From NCBI RefSeq assembly GCF_040436345.1, contig NC_133227.1, positions 19,633,171 through 19,697,170 of the forward strand: a DNA stretch of 64,000 nt. Reading direction: 5' to 3'. The position numbers and the translations under genes are program-made. This DNA comes from Pagrus major. Its lineage: Eukaryota; Chordata; Actinopteri; Spariformes; Sparidae. The notes under the pieces are model-generated. The model worked only from the letters and a program-made list of their open reading frames with translations, was not told the DNA's origin and made no database searches. Positions within the stretch are counted from its first letter, which is position 1; the number at the start of each line of letters is the position of its first letter. Shown piece after piece: positions 38,601 through 49,400 of this stretch.

Positions 38601-39319
38601 CCATGCAGACTTGTTTATAGGCTGTTTTGTTTCCTCCAGACATGAGGTGCAATGTAAACAATTTGACAGATAATCTATACTTTAATGAATCAGGTCGCTT
38701 TTGGCTGTATGATTCATTTTTGTCTCCACTTTGTCTAACTCTGACAGTTTCACTGTTTTCGGATCACTACCTTTCAGATTCAGGTTGAGACAACTTTATT
38801 AATCCCACCAGGGGCAAAAAGAACAGCTCGCTTTGCACACATACTAAAAACATACAGTAAGACACAGACACAAAGAAAGATGAGTAATGAATAAAATAAT
38901 AAACAGAAGATATAGTTTGATGGTCAATTTAATGATTAAATGAATCAAATTTAACAAAAAAAAAACAAAACAGTAAAATCAATTTTGAACATGTTTCCTC
39001 CAGTAAAAAAGGCCGACTGCTGTCTTTAAACTTGACTGGAAGTGTAGTTCGCTCTCGACAAAGCTGTGCACCTGAATGCATCGTGACGGCAGCAGATATA
39101 CAATGAACTAAACATCTATACCTCATATTAAATTCTCTCTTTTAAAGGAAGGCATGGCAAGTTTTACTCTTAACATTTTTTTTTACTTTCTTCTATCCCA
39201 TGATAATCCTTGTGTTGCTTTATTTATTGTTTTTTTTTTTATCTGCAGTTCTTCATCTTTTTGCTGTTTTTTTTCTTTAATTTTCTTTTTTCTGTGAAGC
39301 ACTTTGCAACCTTCTTTAC

Positions 39320-39363
<44 letters not shown>

Positions 39364-40117
39364 AATCGTCATAATAAATGGTTTACTGAACCAAATAAAA
39401 CCTCCACTTGATATGATTGGAAACACAGTCAATGAAAAGAAAGAAACATCAGTTGTAGTTTTAGACTTTTAGTGTGGAAAAATGAATAAACATTGATTCA
39501 CTCTGATTAAAACCCCTGCACGCTGCATCCTTCTGCTTTTTATGAATGAAAACGTATCTCATGAATACATTATGGTGCATGACCGCGCTCAGCTCGCGGG
39601 CAACTCCCTTTTTTTTTTTTGTCTCCATGGCAATGATAGTTTCCCAGTTTCCACTGCGGTGTATCGCGCGTCAATTTTATTGCTGTCCAAGGAGGGGGGA
39701 TGAATGCGTGTGTGAAATGAGATCTTAGGGGCAGTAACCTAAAAATCAGCTGTAGTGGTTCTGCAGGATCGACATGAGCACTGTGTAATAAACAGCAGCA
39801 GAGGTTTATGTGTCTCCTAAGAAAACATGCCTATAAATACATTTTTCTGGATTGTTTCCACAGCTCACATATTAAAACATACACCCCGTGATTTTTTCTT
39901 TTAGTATTCCAGTCCAGATGCCCTGTTTTCTGGACTGTGGGGGACAATGGGACTGAAAAGTGCTGATCTCAGCAAAGCTTCACCAGATATCTGACAACAA
40001 AGAAAGAAAGAAAAAAGAAAAAAAACCGATCACGTTCATCCTGATGATTCGGGTTCAGCATCACTCACCTTTGGCGGCATGGTCTTTATCCTCTTTGCCT
40101 TTCGATTTTCCGCTCAT
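14825..40117 (-). CDS. fgf13: Fibroblast growth factor 13 (FHF2), with two alternative first exons
   Basis: Intracellular FGF homologous factor. The family is not secreted; it binds the C-terminal region of voltage-gated sodium channels and tunes their gating and axonal placement, and it also contacts microtubules and MAPK scaffolds. Coding exons on the minus strand, in transcript order: 1S 24657-24858 or 1V 40069-40117, then exon 2 23992-24102, exon 3 19918-20021, exon 4 18482-18680, exon 5 14825-14964 (TAG). All junction phases agree. The 1S form is 251 residues, near the mammalian length, and the 1V form is 200 residues. Landmarks are [20 protein letters not shown] with [90 protein letters not shown] and [19 protein letters not shown]. 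No signal peptide is seen. [21 protein letters not shown] and the [13 protein letters not shown] tail point to FGF13 rather than FGF11, 12 or 14. I cannot tell which teleost duplicate this is. Confidence 0.96.
14965..18481 (-). other. fgf13: fgf13 intron 4
   Basis: No exons are supported. It contains a foldback-family copy at about 16330-16550, a degraded fragment of the same family near 17138-17215, and, beside exon 4, the end of a TIR-type element (aaaggtgcaatatgtaaaaa at about 18220). The rest is AT-rich unique-looking sequence. Confidence 0.6.
16330..16550. mobile_element. Half-copy of the foldback element in fgf13 intron 4
   Basis: Contains aaaacctggtgcctacatta, ctctggagccacaaaaggct and the terminal gatggagttaccctttaa in the order of the right arm at 13060-13243. 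The left arm is absent. Confidence 0.7.
18482..20021 (-). other. fgf13: fgf13 beta-trefoil core exons 3 and 4
   Basis: Exon 3 (19918-20021, 104 nt) encodes [20 protein letters not shown] and [14 protein letters not shown]. Exon 4 (18482-18680, 199 nt) encodes [37 protein letters not shown] and [17 protein letters not shown]. Together they form most of the FGF beta-trefoil and the channel-binding surface. Exon lengths match those I recall for mammalian FHFs. Confidence 0.93.
20022..23991 (-). other. fgf13: fgf13 intron 2
   Basis: No coding exon is seen. It holds fragments of the common fish element with 'ataaaatgtcaaaa' and 'gattagtcgag' ends (about 20414-20560 and 23620-23890) and a TIR element at 23334-23602. 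A 53-base duplicated segment (gagattgagaccata...tctgacttctttttg) occurs at about 20650-20760 and 20805-20875. Confidence 0.5.
23334..23602. mobile_element. TIR element in fgf13 intron 2
   Basis: aaaggggcactatgtagttt at the left and cgtagtgcacctttaag at the right. It is the same family as 29432-29732 in the opposite orientation. Confidence 0.7.
24657..24858 (-). CDS. fgf13: fgf13 first coding exon, 1S/A type
   Basis: This exon encodes 67 residues plus one base. It holds [16 protein letters not shown], the A-type N-terminus that in FHFs acts as a long-term inactivation particle for sodium channels, and a basic [10 protein letters not shown] cluster that in the family favours nuclear/nucleolar localisation. 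The donor reads gtctga, weaker than average. The start is at 24858; human has MAAAIASS, here [10 protein letters not shown]. CpG-rich sequence continues upstream. Confidence 0.95.
24859..26120 (-). promoter_or_regulatory. fgf13: CpG-rich 5' region and purine tract upstream of fgf13 exon 1S
   Basis: From about 24750 to 25470 the sequence is rich in CpG, unlike the flanking AT-rich introns, as expected for a promoter or 5' UTR. It includes eight CTG/CAG triplets (25347-25370) and GGA runs. Beyond it, 25525-26070 is a long, nearly homopurine tract on the plus strand. No TATA box was identified and the transcription start is unknown. Confidence 0.5.
25525..26070. repeat. Long polypurine tract upstream of fgf13 exon 1S
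   Basis: The plus strand is overwhelmingly A/G for over 500 bases (runs of gagg, ggagga, ggtggt), broken by few pyrimidine bases. This explains the long Ser/Pro/Leu open frame on the minus strand. Confidence 0.85.
27078..28735. mobile_element. 1.66-kb non-autonomous DNA element with internal palindromes
   Basis: Left end aaaggtgcagtgtgtaggat and right end atccgacacaccggaccttt are inverted repeats, a pattern common in fish. Inside, gaagcgatcgtaa (about 27280) mirrors ttctttcacgatgtaag (about 28480), and ttttttggcttcatgc (28068) mirrors gcatgaagccaaaaaa (28237). The open frames there are by-products of this symmetry; no transposase motif is seen. Confidence 0.7.
29432..29732. mobile_element. 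TIR element between fgf13 exons 1S and 1V
   Basis: Begins aaaggtgcactatgtagttt and ends aaactacatagtgccccttta, nearly perfect inverted repeats. About 300 bp, non-coding. A fragment of its left part recurs at 31471-31515. Confidence 0.8.
30710..31470. repeat. Two tandem copies of a ~460-bp repeat
   Basis: tctacattaagacccttt at 30710 recurs as tctacattaagactctttt about 459 bases later. The order of aatttgatacaactagt, catgtccaccatcc, actgcaacgattagtcgatt and aactattttgataatcagtt is the same in both copies. The second copy lacks the last part and runs into a fragment of the 29432-type element. Confidence 0.75.
31693..31720. repeat. (CA)n microsatellite
   Basis: About 14 CA units in the fgf13 long intron. 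Confidence 0.9.
34749..34975. mobile_element. TIR-type element ('agtgttgtaaaaagtac')
   Basis: Starts agtgttgtaaaaagtacccg and ends tagttacattccatcgctg, the form of a common short fish element. A partial relative lies at about 49318-49475 in f9 intron 5. Confidence 0.55.
35575..35634. repeat. (CA)n-(GA)n compound microsatellite
   Basis: CA run (35575-35611) joined to a GA run (to 35634). Next to it is a 'ggacttacgttttgtcccca' dispersed repeat (35640-35775), a relative of which ends near 7000-7090 beside another CA tract. Confidence 0.9.
37396..38182. mobile_element. Largest foldback-family copy
   Basis: Left end aaagggtaactcctccag (about 37410) and right end agtggagttaccctttaa (about 38180). 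Both arms carry the ctccagaggaa / ctctggagccac and tgcctacattatcc motifs. A central insertion of about 230 bp (roughly 37560-37790, including gggcctgggtccacatagca) separates two partial left-arm segments, so this copy looks composite. Confidence 0.7.
39320..39361. repeat. (TTA)n microsatellite
   Basis: About 14 tta units. Confidence 0.95.
40069..40117 (-). CDS. fgf13: fgf13 alternative first coding exon, 1V type
   Basis: On the minus strand an ATG at 40117 opens [16 protein letters not shown], followed by one base and a consensus donor (gtgagtga) at 40068. The mammalian FGF13 1V exon also begins MSGK, is Lys/Glu/Asp rich and has the same length and phase. Splicing to exon 2 gives ...[11 protein letters not shown] in frame. 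A CpG-rich stretch just upstream (about 40300-40350) could be its promoter. The exon is too short for an ordinary ORF search, so automated annotation may miss it. I could not find a 1Y- or 1U-type exon. Confidence 0.85.
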
Positions 40118-40442
40118 GGAGCCCTGCCTCTCTTCCGCTGGCTGGCTGTTGAATCAAACTTCAGGCTGGTCACAGTTTGTCACTTTCTCATCCTCTTCAG
40201 GTTTTTCTCCCCCGGTCACACAGTCAGTCCAACTCTGGCACTCCTTCTCTCCGTCCCTCTCTCTCTCTCTCTCTGTCCACAGCCTCACCATAAAACCGGC
40301 ACGAGCGCTCCCAGCAGTGCGCGCGCAGAAACGACACTCGCACGCGCGCACTGACAGACAAAAGACAGATGACACAAATATTTCACACGTCCCATTGGTT
40401 TGTAAATAATAAATCAATGCTTTACAGATCAATGAGCCAATA

Positions 40443-40524
<82 letters not shown>
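40443..40524. repeat. (TAGA)n microsatellite with LINE-tail-like flank
   Basis: About 20 taga units, followed by tcactttatgaatccacatgg and gaaattt. This resembles the 'tttattgatcc..ggggaaatt' 3' end seen next to short tandem tails in fish retroelements; a similar phrase occurs at 38790-38822. Confidence 0.8.
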
Positions 40525-42355
40525 CACTTTATGAATCCACATGGGAAATTTCACAACCGAGGGACAGATAGAATAAACAGAATTTGAATATAAATCTAAA
40601 ATGTGTAAAATGAATAAATATTGTTTATTTTTAGCTGGTTGTTTTTAATGTCTCTTTCTATGTTTTCTTGTTTTGTCTTTATTTCTGTTGTAAAGCCCTT
40701 TCAGACGTCTGTTCTGTGAAGGTGCTATTTAAATAGACGTATTCATTTTTTAAACTCACAATCACATTGCCTCAGTGTGGGCTTTACAATCCGTACAGCG
40801 AGCGACATCCTCTGTCCGTAGACCCTCGATTCGAGTGAGGAAAAACTTGCCGGATTGAGAAAAAATAACATTTTAAAAGGGAGGGGAAAAAAAGATGGAG
40901 GAAACCTCAGGAAGAGCCACAGAGGAGGGATCCCTCTCCCAGGACGGACAGACATGTAATAGATGTCACATATACATAAACAGAACAAAAAAAGTCACAG
41001 TTTACACATTTATATTTAAATGTATTGCAAAGCATTTTACCTGAACAGGTGTAGGAGAGCAAATAACCATGGTAACTCTAATGATTGAAGAGCACAGCAC
41101 TGCATTATCAGCTACTAGTAAGTGAAATCTAGACGCGAGTTGAATTTTAAAAAGAGAATTTTGAAGATTGCGATGAGAAATCTATAAACTGGTGACGTCA
41201 GTTCGATATCAGTATTGGCACCCGATACTGATACTGGTATTGGATCGGATCTGTTCTTCAGTATTAGTAAATCGGAGGGAAAGAGCTCTAACCTGCTAAC
41301 AAACCAGAAATTCTGCAGTCACAGATGTGAATACATTAACAGTGAAAGCTTGCAGGTTTCTCAGTTTCTGTAATCTGCAGTTATAAATGTTAATGGATCA
41401 TTAAAGAAGGGTTCCTCCCGTAATCACTCCAATCTGCAGGTGTAAATATTAAGACGTTTACACACATCTAACCACTGAGGTAAAATGAGACTGATTCTCC
41501 CGATGGGCTACAACAGGATGGCTCATTTTCGCTCTTACCGACTTAAAGAAGGTCACCGTATTCACAAGGTTGTCCTCAGTCAGATCCATGTAGATCCATG
41601 TGCAAACTCAGCAGTCTAACACGATGCTGATGAGTCAGTTTATTGATCATTTAATCAATTTGTGCTGTAAAATGGCTTTTTTTTTTTTTTTTACTTCCGC
41701 GGACATGGAACACACACATTTTGTCCTGATCTCAAGTCTCCTTCGACGTTTATATAAGACGGCATCGTGCTCATTAATGGGCGTAGTGCATTTTTCTCGA
41801 GGTGAAAACAGGATTGTATACCGTCACTGTCTTCATGAAATTGACGGCGACAACTTAAACCTGCAGGAAACACCAATCTCATCACACAACTCTGTTTCTG
41901 AGACAAACCTAATGACAGTAAAATGTTCAATATAATAACATCCCTCTGCTTACTGTCAGTCTCTTTCTGCTAAATTCTGATTCACGTCTGTTTTTCTCTT
42001 CTCTTCATTTTTCCTTCTGCCTGCAGAACCATTCGGTTCAATTCCACTGGACAACACCGTCCTGAAGGCTTCGGTTTGTTTGCAGTCAGCGTGAAGAAGT
42101 TGGGTCAGAGATAAATTTAGTTTCTTCTGTTAACCTACATCAAGCGGATATATGGCACAACAGGACCGGCCTGCCGGAAGGAGCCCCAATTTTGTTTTGT
42201 TTCTGCCTCAAACGGTGAAGAATTCATCACAGATGACCTACTTCATGCAAACTTTACTGTTTAACTGTAAGCAGAAGGTGAGAATAAAGAGTTGGGTCAC
42301 AGACAGGTGCTGTGTGTCCTGATTTTTACTCTGTCTTGGATATGTAATTCGTTTT

Positions 42356-42590
42356 AAGGCTCTATTATGAAAGAGATATTTAATACCTTAGCTATATTTT
42401 GCTAATAATACTTACTTACTGCTAATAACTACTTTTTGATTTTTGAGTCTCATTCCCAACTTGTCAAAAACTGACGCTCTGGGATGGCGGCTGACCCGAC
42501 CTACAATCCCAGAGTCAGAGTCAGTTTTTGATGAGTTGGGAATGAGACTAAAAAAATAGCTTTTCTAACAAATAGAGCCTTTACATGAGA
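42356..42590. mobile_element. Hairpin element in the fgf13-f9 spacer
   Basis: The core at 42440-42556 is a long inverted repeat: gagtctcattcccaacttgt and ctgacgctctgggat on the left, then atcccagagtcag and gagttgggaatgagact on the right, with a loop of about 20 bases. Outer ends aggctctatt / aatagagccttt are also inverted. Confidence 0.75.
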
Positions 42591-45500
42591 TTTTGAAAGC
42601 AAGACGTTTACTTCTAGTGGAGTATTTCCATTGTGTGGTATTAGTACTTTCACTTGAGCAAAAGGATCTGCATACTTCCACCACTGTTGCTGTGTAACAA
42701 GTCACTTTGCTGACTTTTCTTCTTTTTTGTTTACTTAACTTACTAAAAAAAATGTGCTACTGTTATTATGCTTAGGTATTCATTAAAGCAAAATGTACAA
42801 AAGCTCAATTTAACCTTGAAGCAACTCTTAATCCCTAAACCACCTTATGAAGAAGTGAAAACTGACCAAAAAAAAGTCTCCCCATGACGGCAAGGCAATT
42901 TATTTCTACAGCATGTTCATACATCAAAGCAATTCAATGTGCTTTACAGGTTAAGAATACAGCAAAAATGAAAAGATGTACAATTTAAAGGTGTAGAAGT
43001 AAGGACAAGAATAACAAGAAACACAGAATTTAAACTTAAAGTGCAGTTTAAATGAAGGGATAATAAAAGATAAAAGATTACAGAAAAAACTCCCATATTT
43101 CAGTGCATGAATAAATCAATTCAAACATTTTTAGTCATTACTGGTTAGAGTAAGTGCAAAATAGGAAAGGTTTTAGCTTTGATTGCTGAAGTGGTCAGAG
43201 TCTGGGCTCGTCTAAATATGAACATGGAGATCATTCCAGGTCTGGGTCACATGATGACAAACTGCCGAAGGCAGACAAACAAGACTTTCATACACACAGA
43301 CACGTCATGGACACTGAACTCAAATCAAACCAGCTGAAGCCATTTAGAAACTGCAGAAGGCACTAAAAATATCATCATGACTCCTCGGATTGTGCTGCAG
43401 TCTGCACACTGAAGTCAAGAACACCTGAAGTCCAGGCTCGATGTGGGATATTCAAGGCTGTTTGATTAGACTGTGAGTTACACAGGGTGTGGCCGGGGAC
43501 AAATCACTGTGACTGACAGCCAGCTCAGCTGGCCTTCAGCCAGCAGCCTCTTGGCAACAGTGGCCTTGTGATGACTTATTGGCTGAGGTTGATTTAAAAT
43601 GGGCTGAGGGATGGTCGCATCTTTCATCTTAATGCAACTTATGCAAGACATGAAATTCATCCCCCCATTGAAAACTATAGATTTACAGCTGGTAAAAAAA
43701 ACTGGGAGGGAATACAACAATTAGCACGTTCTCCACCCCGTTTGTAACAATTATGATTAAATCGCTTCCTGCTGGTTAGTTTCCTGGGAACAGATCTGTC
43801 ACAGCTGCAATGGAGGAGGGAGTCATTGACGTCAAGCATCTTGAGATGTAAATGCACAGAAAGAGGCAGAGAAGAGTTTAATACCAGGACAAGCTTGTCC
43901 CAAGTGGCCAGAATCCAGTCGAGACTGTGTTTTGTCAGATGTCAGCTTATCAAATTCAAGTACATCTTGTATTCTTTGCCTACAAGTTGATAAGATCAAC
44001 ATTTCTATAATCTGATTGTCTTTATTGTGTGTGGACTGTAAACTGCCGAGGAAAAAAATGAAGTCAAAACAGACTTTAACACACTTTCAATACAGTTAAT
44101 TTTCATTAAAAACAAAGAGTCATCCAATCCAGGCTCCAGTCGTGGCTCTAAAATAAGAAAGGAAAGTTTTGCCACTCAAAATTAAGATAGATTAGATCAA
44201 GATGTCTATTAACTTTTCAGTCATTTCTGTGTATCTTTATTCGTCCCATAGCTGTGGGGAACATTTGACATCAATATTTCTTGTGTCTTGTCTCTGTTTT
44301 TATTGTGTCAACATGGCTGCTGTCATGTAGTTCTTCAAGTATGACAGAATATCATCTCGGAGGTTTGGGTGCGTCCACGGGAGGACCGGTCTGATCTGGA
44401 CAGATTTTGAGACGATGCAGTGATGAAGACACTGGTCAATGACCTCCTTTCTCATGTCACCCTGTCATCAGTCAATACAGAAATGTCCCCTCTCCTTCCC
44501 AGTATTATCATGCAGCTGTGTATGACTCATGAGGTCAATGTCTCTGCCGTTAACTGTTCCCTCAGCCAGCACTGAGCGGTGACAGCTGACCTGAGACCAG
44601 TTCACCGTGCTCAGGAATTACTCTGACTTGCTAATATACCTGGGGCTTTGTCAGGTTTTTCTGTTTTCACTGAGTTGAGGAGTAATCTGGAGGCGTGGGG
44701 TTTGCCACATTGGAAAACATAATGAGGGCTATTTCACCAATGACAGGAACATATTTCAGAGGCGGATTAATTAAACACCTCTCCCCTGCTTGACACTTCA
44801 TCCTTCATTATCTGAAGTGGTGTGATTTAATTAACCTAACACACCTGTTGCACCAAGGACAATTTGAGAACTTTAACTGAATAAAAAAATGGGGAAGTGG
44901 CCAATGAGTGTCTGGTAGAAATTCGGACGGGGACAGGAGGAGCCATGTGTTGCACTTTTTGTTCTGATAGAGCAGCTGGTCCCAGACCAGTAATCCTCCA
45001 GGGGAGGCTCTGGCAGAGGGACAGTTGTGCTTTGGTCTGTTGGCTCTTTTGGTAGCTGGAGTCAAAAAAACCACTACAGCTCTACGTCACAGGCCTGTTA
45101 CACAAGAGTCAGGCAAACTTGTCCTGTGAGACAACGTTAACGATGCAGTGAGTAAGATTTACGAACAGCATGGGCATCCGTGCTGTTAGGGGTCAGTAAG
45201 GGTACATAAATCCACAATAAAATGCAGGGCGGGTATTTTATTCCACTGTTTCCTTAGATTCAATCTCTATCTTTCTCTTGTCACAACGCTGTGCTTAAGG
45301 TCTGGTTAGGTTTAGGCACAAAAACCACTTGGTTAGGGTTAGGGTTAGGAAAACATCTCATGGTTTGGCTTGAAATACCTGATTTGTTCGCCACAAACAT
45401 CTGGAAGTTTCCTCAAGTCAACTCAAGTCACTTCTTTAATGATTCGCATCTTGAATCGACAGAAGTCAACTCGGACTTGGAGGTTGAAGACCTCCAAGAC

Positions 45501-46283
45501 CTCCTTGTGACTTGACTGACTTGTCTGTGTTCATTTTGTGTTTTAGTTTAGTCTGGCCGTCAGTATGTTTTTTTTATTTTTCTGTTTAAAAGCAATGCAG
45601 AGGGAAACATTTTTTGATCGAGAAGAAACTAATAAACACATACGCTTTTTGGAGTCACTTGTTTTTTGTTTGATAAGATTTTTTCCACTGAATCTCAATA
45701 ATTATAATACAAATTAAATTAATTGTCATACTGGTTGAACAGGTTAGATACATTGCAAAATATCATCATTATTAGACAGGTACTAATACTTTGTCTTTCC
45801 TCTTTATAAAGATCAGATGCCGCAGATGATATGAAAAAAATTACTTGTTACTTGGTACTGGCGGGGTTAGGGAGTGTGTAAGGTAAATGAGGGTCCTCAC
45901 AAATATACAAGAACAAGCGTGTGTGTGTGTGTGTGTGTACCCCGTTTAGAAACCGTCACGTAAGCCATGCTGCAAAAGCTGCTTATCGGACAAGACTCAT
46001 CATGACAAACAACATGATTAACAGCTGGTAATGTCAACACACACACACACTCACGCACATACGCAACAATGTCAAGAGCTGTCCTTTCTCACTAACAGTC
46101 AATATTTGCTGTTGCTCAATTTCAATCTGACATGACTGAATAAAACCATCTACTTTCGAACTTTTATTCAGTTTACAGTTCTCTTTTTCTTGCGCACACA
46201 CATTCATAACCTCTCACACGCTCCTTTTTTTGCTATCCTTACTCTCTCTTCCACTCCACACACAAATGTGAACATACACACAT

Positions 46284-46284
<1 letters not shown>

Positions 46285-46334
<50 letters not shown>
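46285..46334. repeat. (CA)n microsatellite just upstream of f9
   Basis: About 25 CA units ending 118 bases before the f9 ATG, so probably within or close to the promoter / 5' UTR. Confidence 0.95.
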
Positions 46335-46335
<1 letters not shown>

Positions 46336-46451
46336 CCTCCCAGGTGAGTAAACAGTGTGCTGCTGTACTTTGGAGCGGTGGATCCATCTCTCTATGAGTT
46401 CAGGCTTCGGCTGTACAGTTCAAAAGCAGACGGACAGCTGAAAACGACAAC

Positions 46452-49400
46452 ATGGCCGGAGTGTGTTTACTGGCTTTCATCGCTGGTTTACTGCTGGAGG
46501 TGTACGGACTGCCTGCTGCGATCCCAGAGGAGAACACAGGTAAACGACAGAAAGAGCAAGTATGGACTGAGGAGGCAGTCAAAGGTCAGGGATGTGAAGG
46601 TATATGAAGAGGCTGATGGTCAGGCCTGATGTCTGAAAGTGACACCACTTAAAAACCTATGATTTTATTACGACAAGAAGTTATGACCAGTGGGGAAAAA
46701 ATCATAGAAAATAGTGGAATCAATCGTGCAATATAAACCAGTTGTACAATATAATATAATATAAAAATTGTTTTTAAAAAAAATATGGTTGAATGTGTTT
46801 ATTTTGGCAGAGCATCGGAGCTTCTGAGAAGTTTCTTTGGACTCCTTTACATTTTTTTGCAACTGTAAAGCCGAACAACTTTTCCCCAGTGGTATCCGTT
46901 AAAACCACCGTGAGTTTAAAATGACTCCAGTCTCTGTATTCTGATTAGCATATTTACAATAATTAGGTTTATAATCTACTGGTGCAGTGCCCGATCAAGA
47001 CACGCCGTTTGGCACAGATTATCCAGTAATGTGAGGGGTTTACAGATCCAGTCACAGACTCATCGTGAATAAAAATAATAATAATAATCAAGATAATAAC
47101 AGACATTTTCGCTATTTTCCATTTTAAAATCTGGATGATTACATTGGTACTTGCAGAGTGTTAGCTAGCGTACTGCTAACATACGGTCCACAGTGTCAGA
47201 CTTCGAAAACCCCTGATATATACTTGAAAAATAGTTTACGTGGGTTTTCATGTTGCAGAAGACTGTTTGACAATTGCCCTTTTGTCTTCTGTTTACTTTT
47301 CAGGAGCTGTATTTTTGTCTCAGCAGGCCGCAAACACGGTGCTGATTCGCCAGCGCAGGTACAACAGCGGCCTTGAAGAAGTGCTTCACAAGGACAACCT
47401 GGAGAGGGAGTGTAGGGAGGAACTCTGCAGCATGGAGGAGGCCAGGGAGGTGTTTGAGGATGATGAGAAAACTGTAGGTCGCACACACAAACCATCCATT
47501 CTTGTATGAATATTTGCTGAACTCTGAAGTTTCTCATTAACGTTCCTGTTTCTCTTTCAGATGGAGTTCTGGGCCACCTACGTTGGTAAGACGAGTGAAA
47601 GACAAAAACCTCATAGTTACTCTTAACTTAGAGCCTCTACCTTCACCACTAAAACTGTGTGTGTATGTTTTGTACTTGTGTGTAGATGGTGACCAGTGTA
47701 AGCCACCCCCCTGCCAAAATGGAGGTGACTGTAAAGATGGGATCAAGTCGTATGTTTGTTATTGCAAACCGAACTTCAGTGGAAAGGACTGCGAGATCGG
47801 TCAGTGTGAAAGGCTGAATCTGACTGTTTTTTCCCCCATTTATGTCCTCAATCTGTGCAAAATATATTCATCTTGCTTTCCCGCCTTTTTCCAGAGTTGT
47901 CCAAGCAGTGTTCGGTCAACAACGGCGGATGTTCCCATTTCTGTGGGACGCAGGAGGAGCAAATCGTGTGTAAGTGTGCGGCTGGTTACCAACTTGGTGA
48001 AGACAAGAGGACCTGTGAACCAACAGGTAACATAAAATGTTTAAACCGCACACAGAATTCAACAAAGTGGTTGATTGGGTGTCTTGATTATATATTTAGA
48101 AGTTCATTTGTCTCTCTCAGCACAGAACTAACTGTTTTACTCTAAACACTACACACATTACATCTGCACAAATGGAAACAAATGGGAACACTTGAACACC
48201 ATTGTGCAAATATTGATTCTGATTCCAGTCTCATCCTCTACACCCACACGTGAGACCTTGGTGTTGTACTTGACCGAATGAAAGCCTGGTGCCATCTACT
48301 GCACATAAACCTCCTCTCGAGATAAGAGATTTATACAAGCTGCCTTTTAAACAAGAAGACAGACAGCTGGGCTCATCGTGTTACATTTTCCATCCCTTTG
48401 GTATCCATTATGGGTTGACAGACTGTCTCATAAAACTGCAAGTTGCAGGTTAGAGCTGTCAAATAAAGATCATGGTTTATGGCTGCTGTAACCACACAGA
48501 AAACCACCATTTATATCGAACTGATACAGATCCAAGCATCCTCTGATTACGCTGACCCTGACCACACAAAGCATGTAGCCACAGTAATCATACCCTTTTC
48601 TAACCTGATGCTTAAACATCCCAAATCCTTATTTAAAACACAACAGTTTCTCATATAAATCAAATAGTCAGCTAAAGTGGCCTATGACCAGGCCTGGGGA
48701 GTAACAGAAGACATGTAACAGATTACATAATTAGGATACAACAAAAGGTAACTGTATTCTGTTAAAGTTACAGAAAAAAGTATGTAATTAGGTTACATTT
48801 TTTTAACAGGTAACTAGTGACTAGTGAGTTTTTTAAAGTAACCCTCCCAGCCCTGCCTATAGAGCCAACATGCACTTTGTGAAATGACAAATGTGCATCC
48901 TGGTACTGCATTTGCTGAGGATCGAGGGTTTTAGAGGAAAAAACTGTGTGGAAAAGTCAGAAATCACAGAATTCAAATAGCCATTTAGTGTAGTGGTCGA
49001 AGGAAGTAATATTCAGATCCTTTAAGTAGTTATATCACACTGTAAAAATACTCATTTTCACATTTTCATTCACGATTACTCGTGCATTAAAGTAAAAGCA
49101 GGATTTTACTGCTTTTCTGAGTGCAACTACTGATTATTGTAATTATGGATTCATCTGCTCGTATTATTATATTGATTATTTTCTCAATTTCTCAACTGAT
49201 TGTTTGTTTTTTCAAAATGTTGAAAAGTGTGTGAGAAATGCTGCAATTACTCTGAGCCAAAATGTGACATCAATAATACAAAATTACAAATTATTAAACA
49301 TAATTTTTTAATTATTACAGTGTTGTATAAAGTACCCAACAGTCATCGTGGTAAAATATTTCTTTTGTAGAAGTTAAACAAACCTATACGAATAGTACTT

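Larger units (their letters stand above)
24859..40068 (-). other. fgf13: Long fgf13 intron / interval between first exons 1S and 1V
   Basis: About 15 kb without a supported exon. It holds the purine tract, TIR elements at 27078-28735 and 29432-29732, two tandem copies of a roughly 460-bp repeat at 30710-31470, CA/GA microsatellites at 31693 and 35575, a TIR element at 34749-34975, a foldback cluster at 37396-38182 and a TTA run at 39320. A non-repetitive stretch at 30180-30530 is a candidate conserved non-coding block, since FGF13 introns are known to be rich in such elements. Confidence 0.55.
40118..46451. other. Divergent fgf13-f9 intergenic region
   Basis: Spacer between the 1V start and the f9 start. 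It contains a short CpG-rich segment (40300-40350), a TAGA tetranucleotide array, a hairpin element at 42356-42590, a TTAGGG-like fragment of a dispersed repeat near 45335, and CA/GT runs. No coding sequence is supported. The basal f9 promoter should lie in the last few hundred bases, just after the CA tract, but I recognise no specific factor site. Confidence 0.5.

Noticed and set aside
45325-45350. TTAGGG-like repeats
   Set aside because: Only about three units, and the context (ggcacaaaaaccacttggtta) matches a dispersed repeat also seen near 2090-2130, so it is not an interstitial telomere.
47196-47537. Open frames antisense to f9 exon 2
   Set aside because: Shadow frames of a well-supported coding exon.
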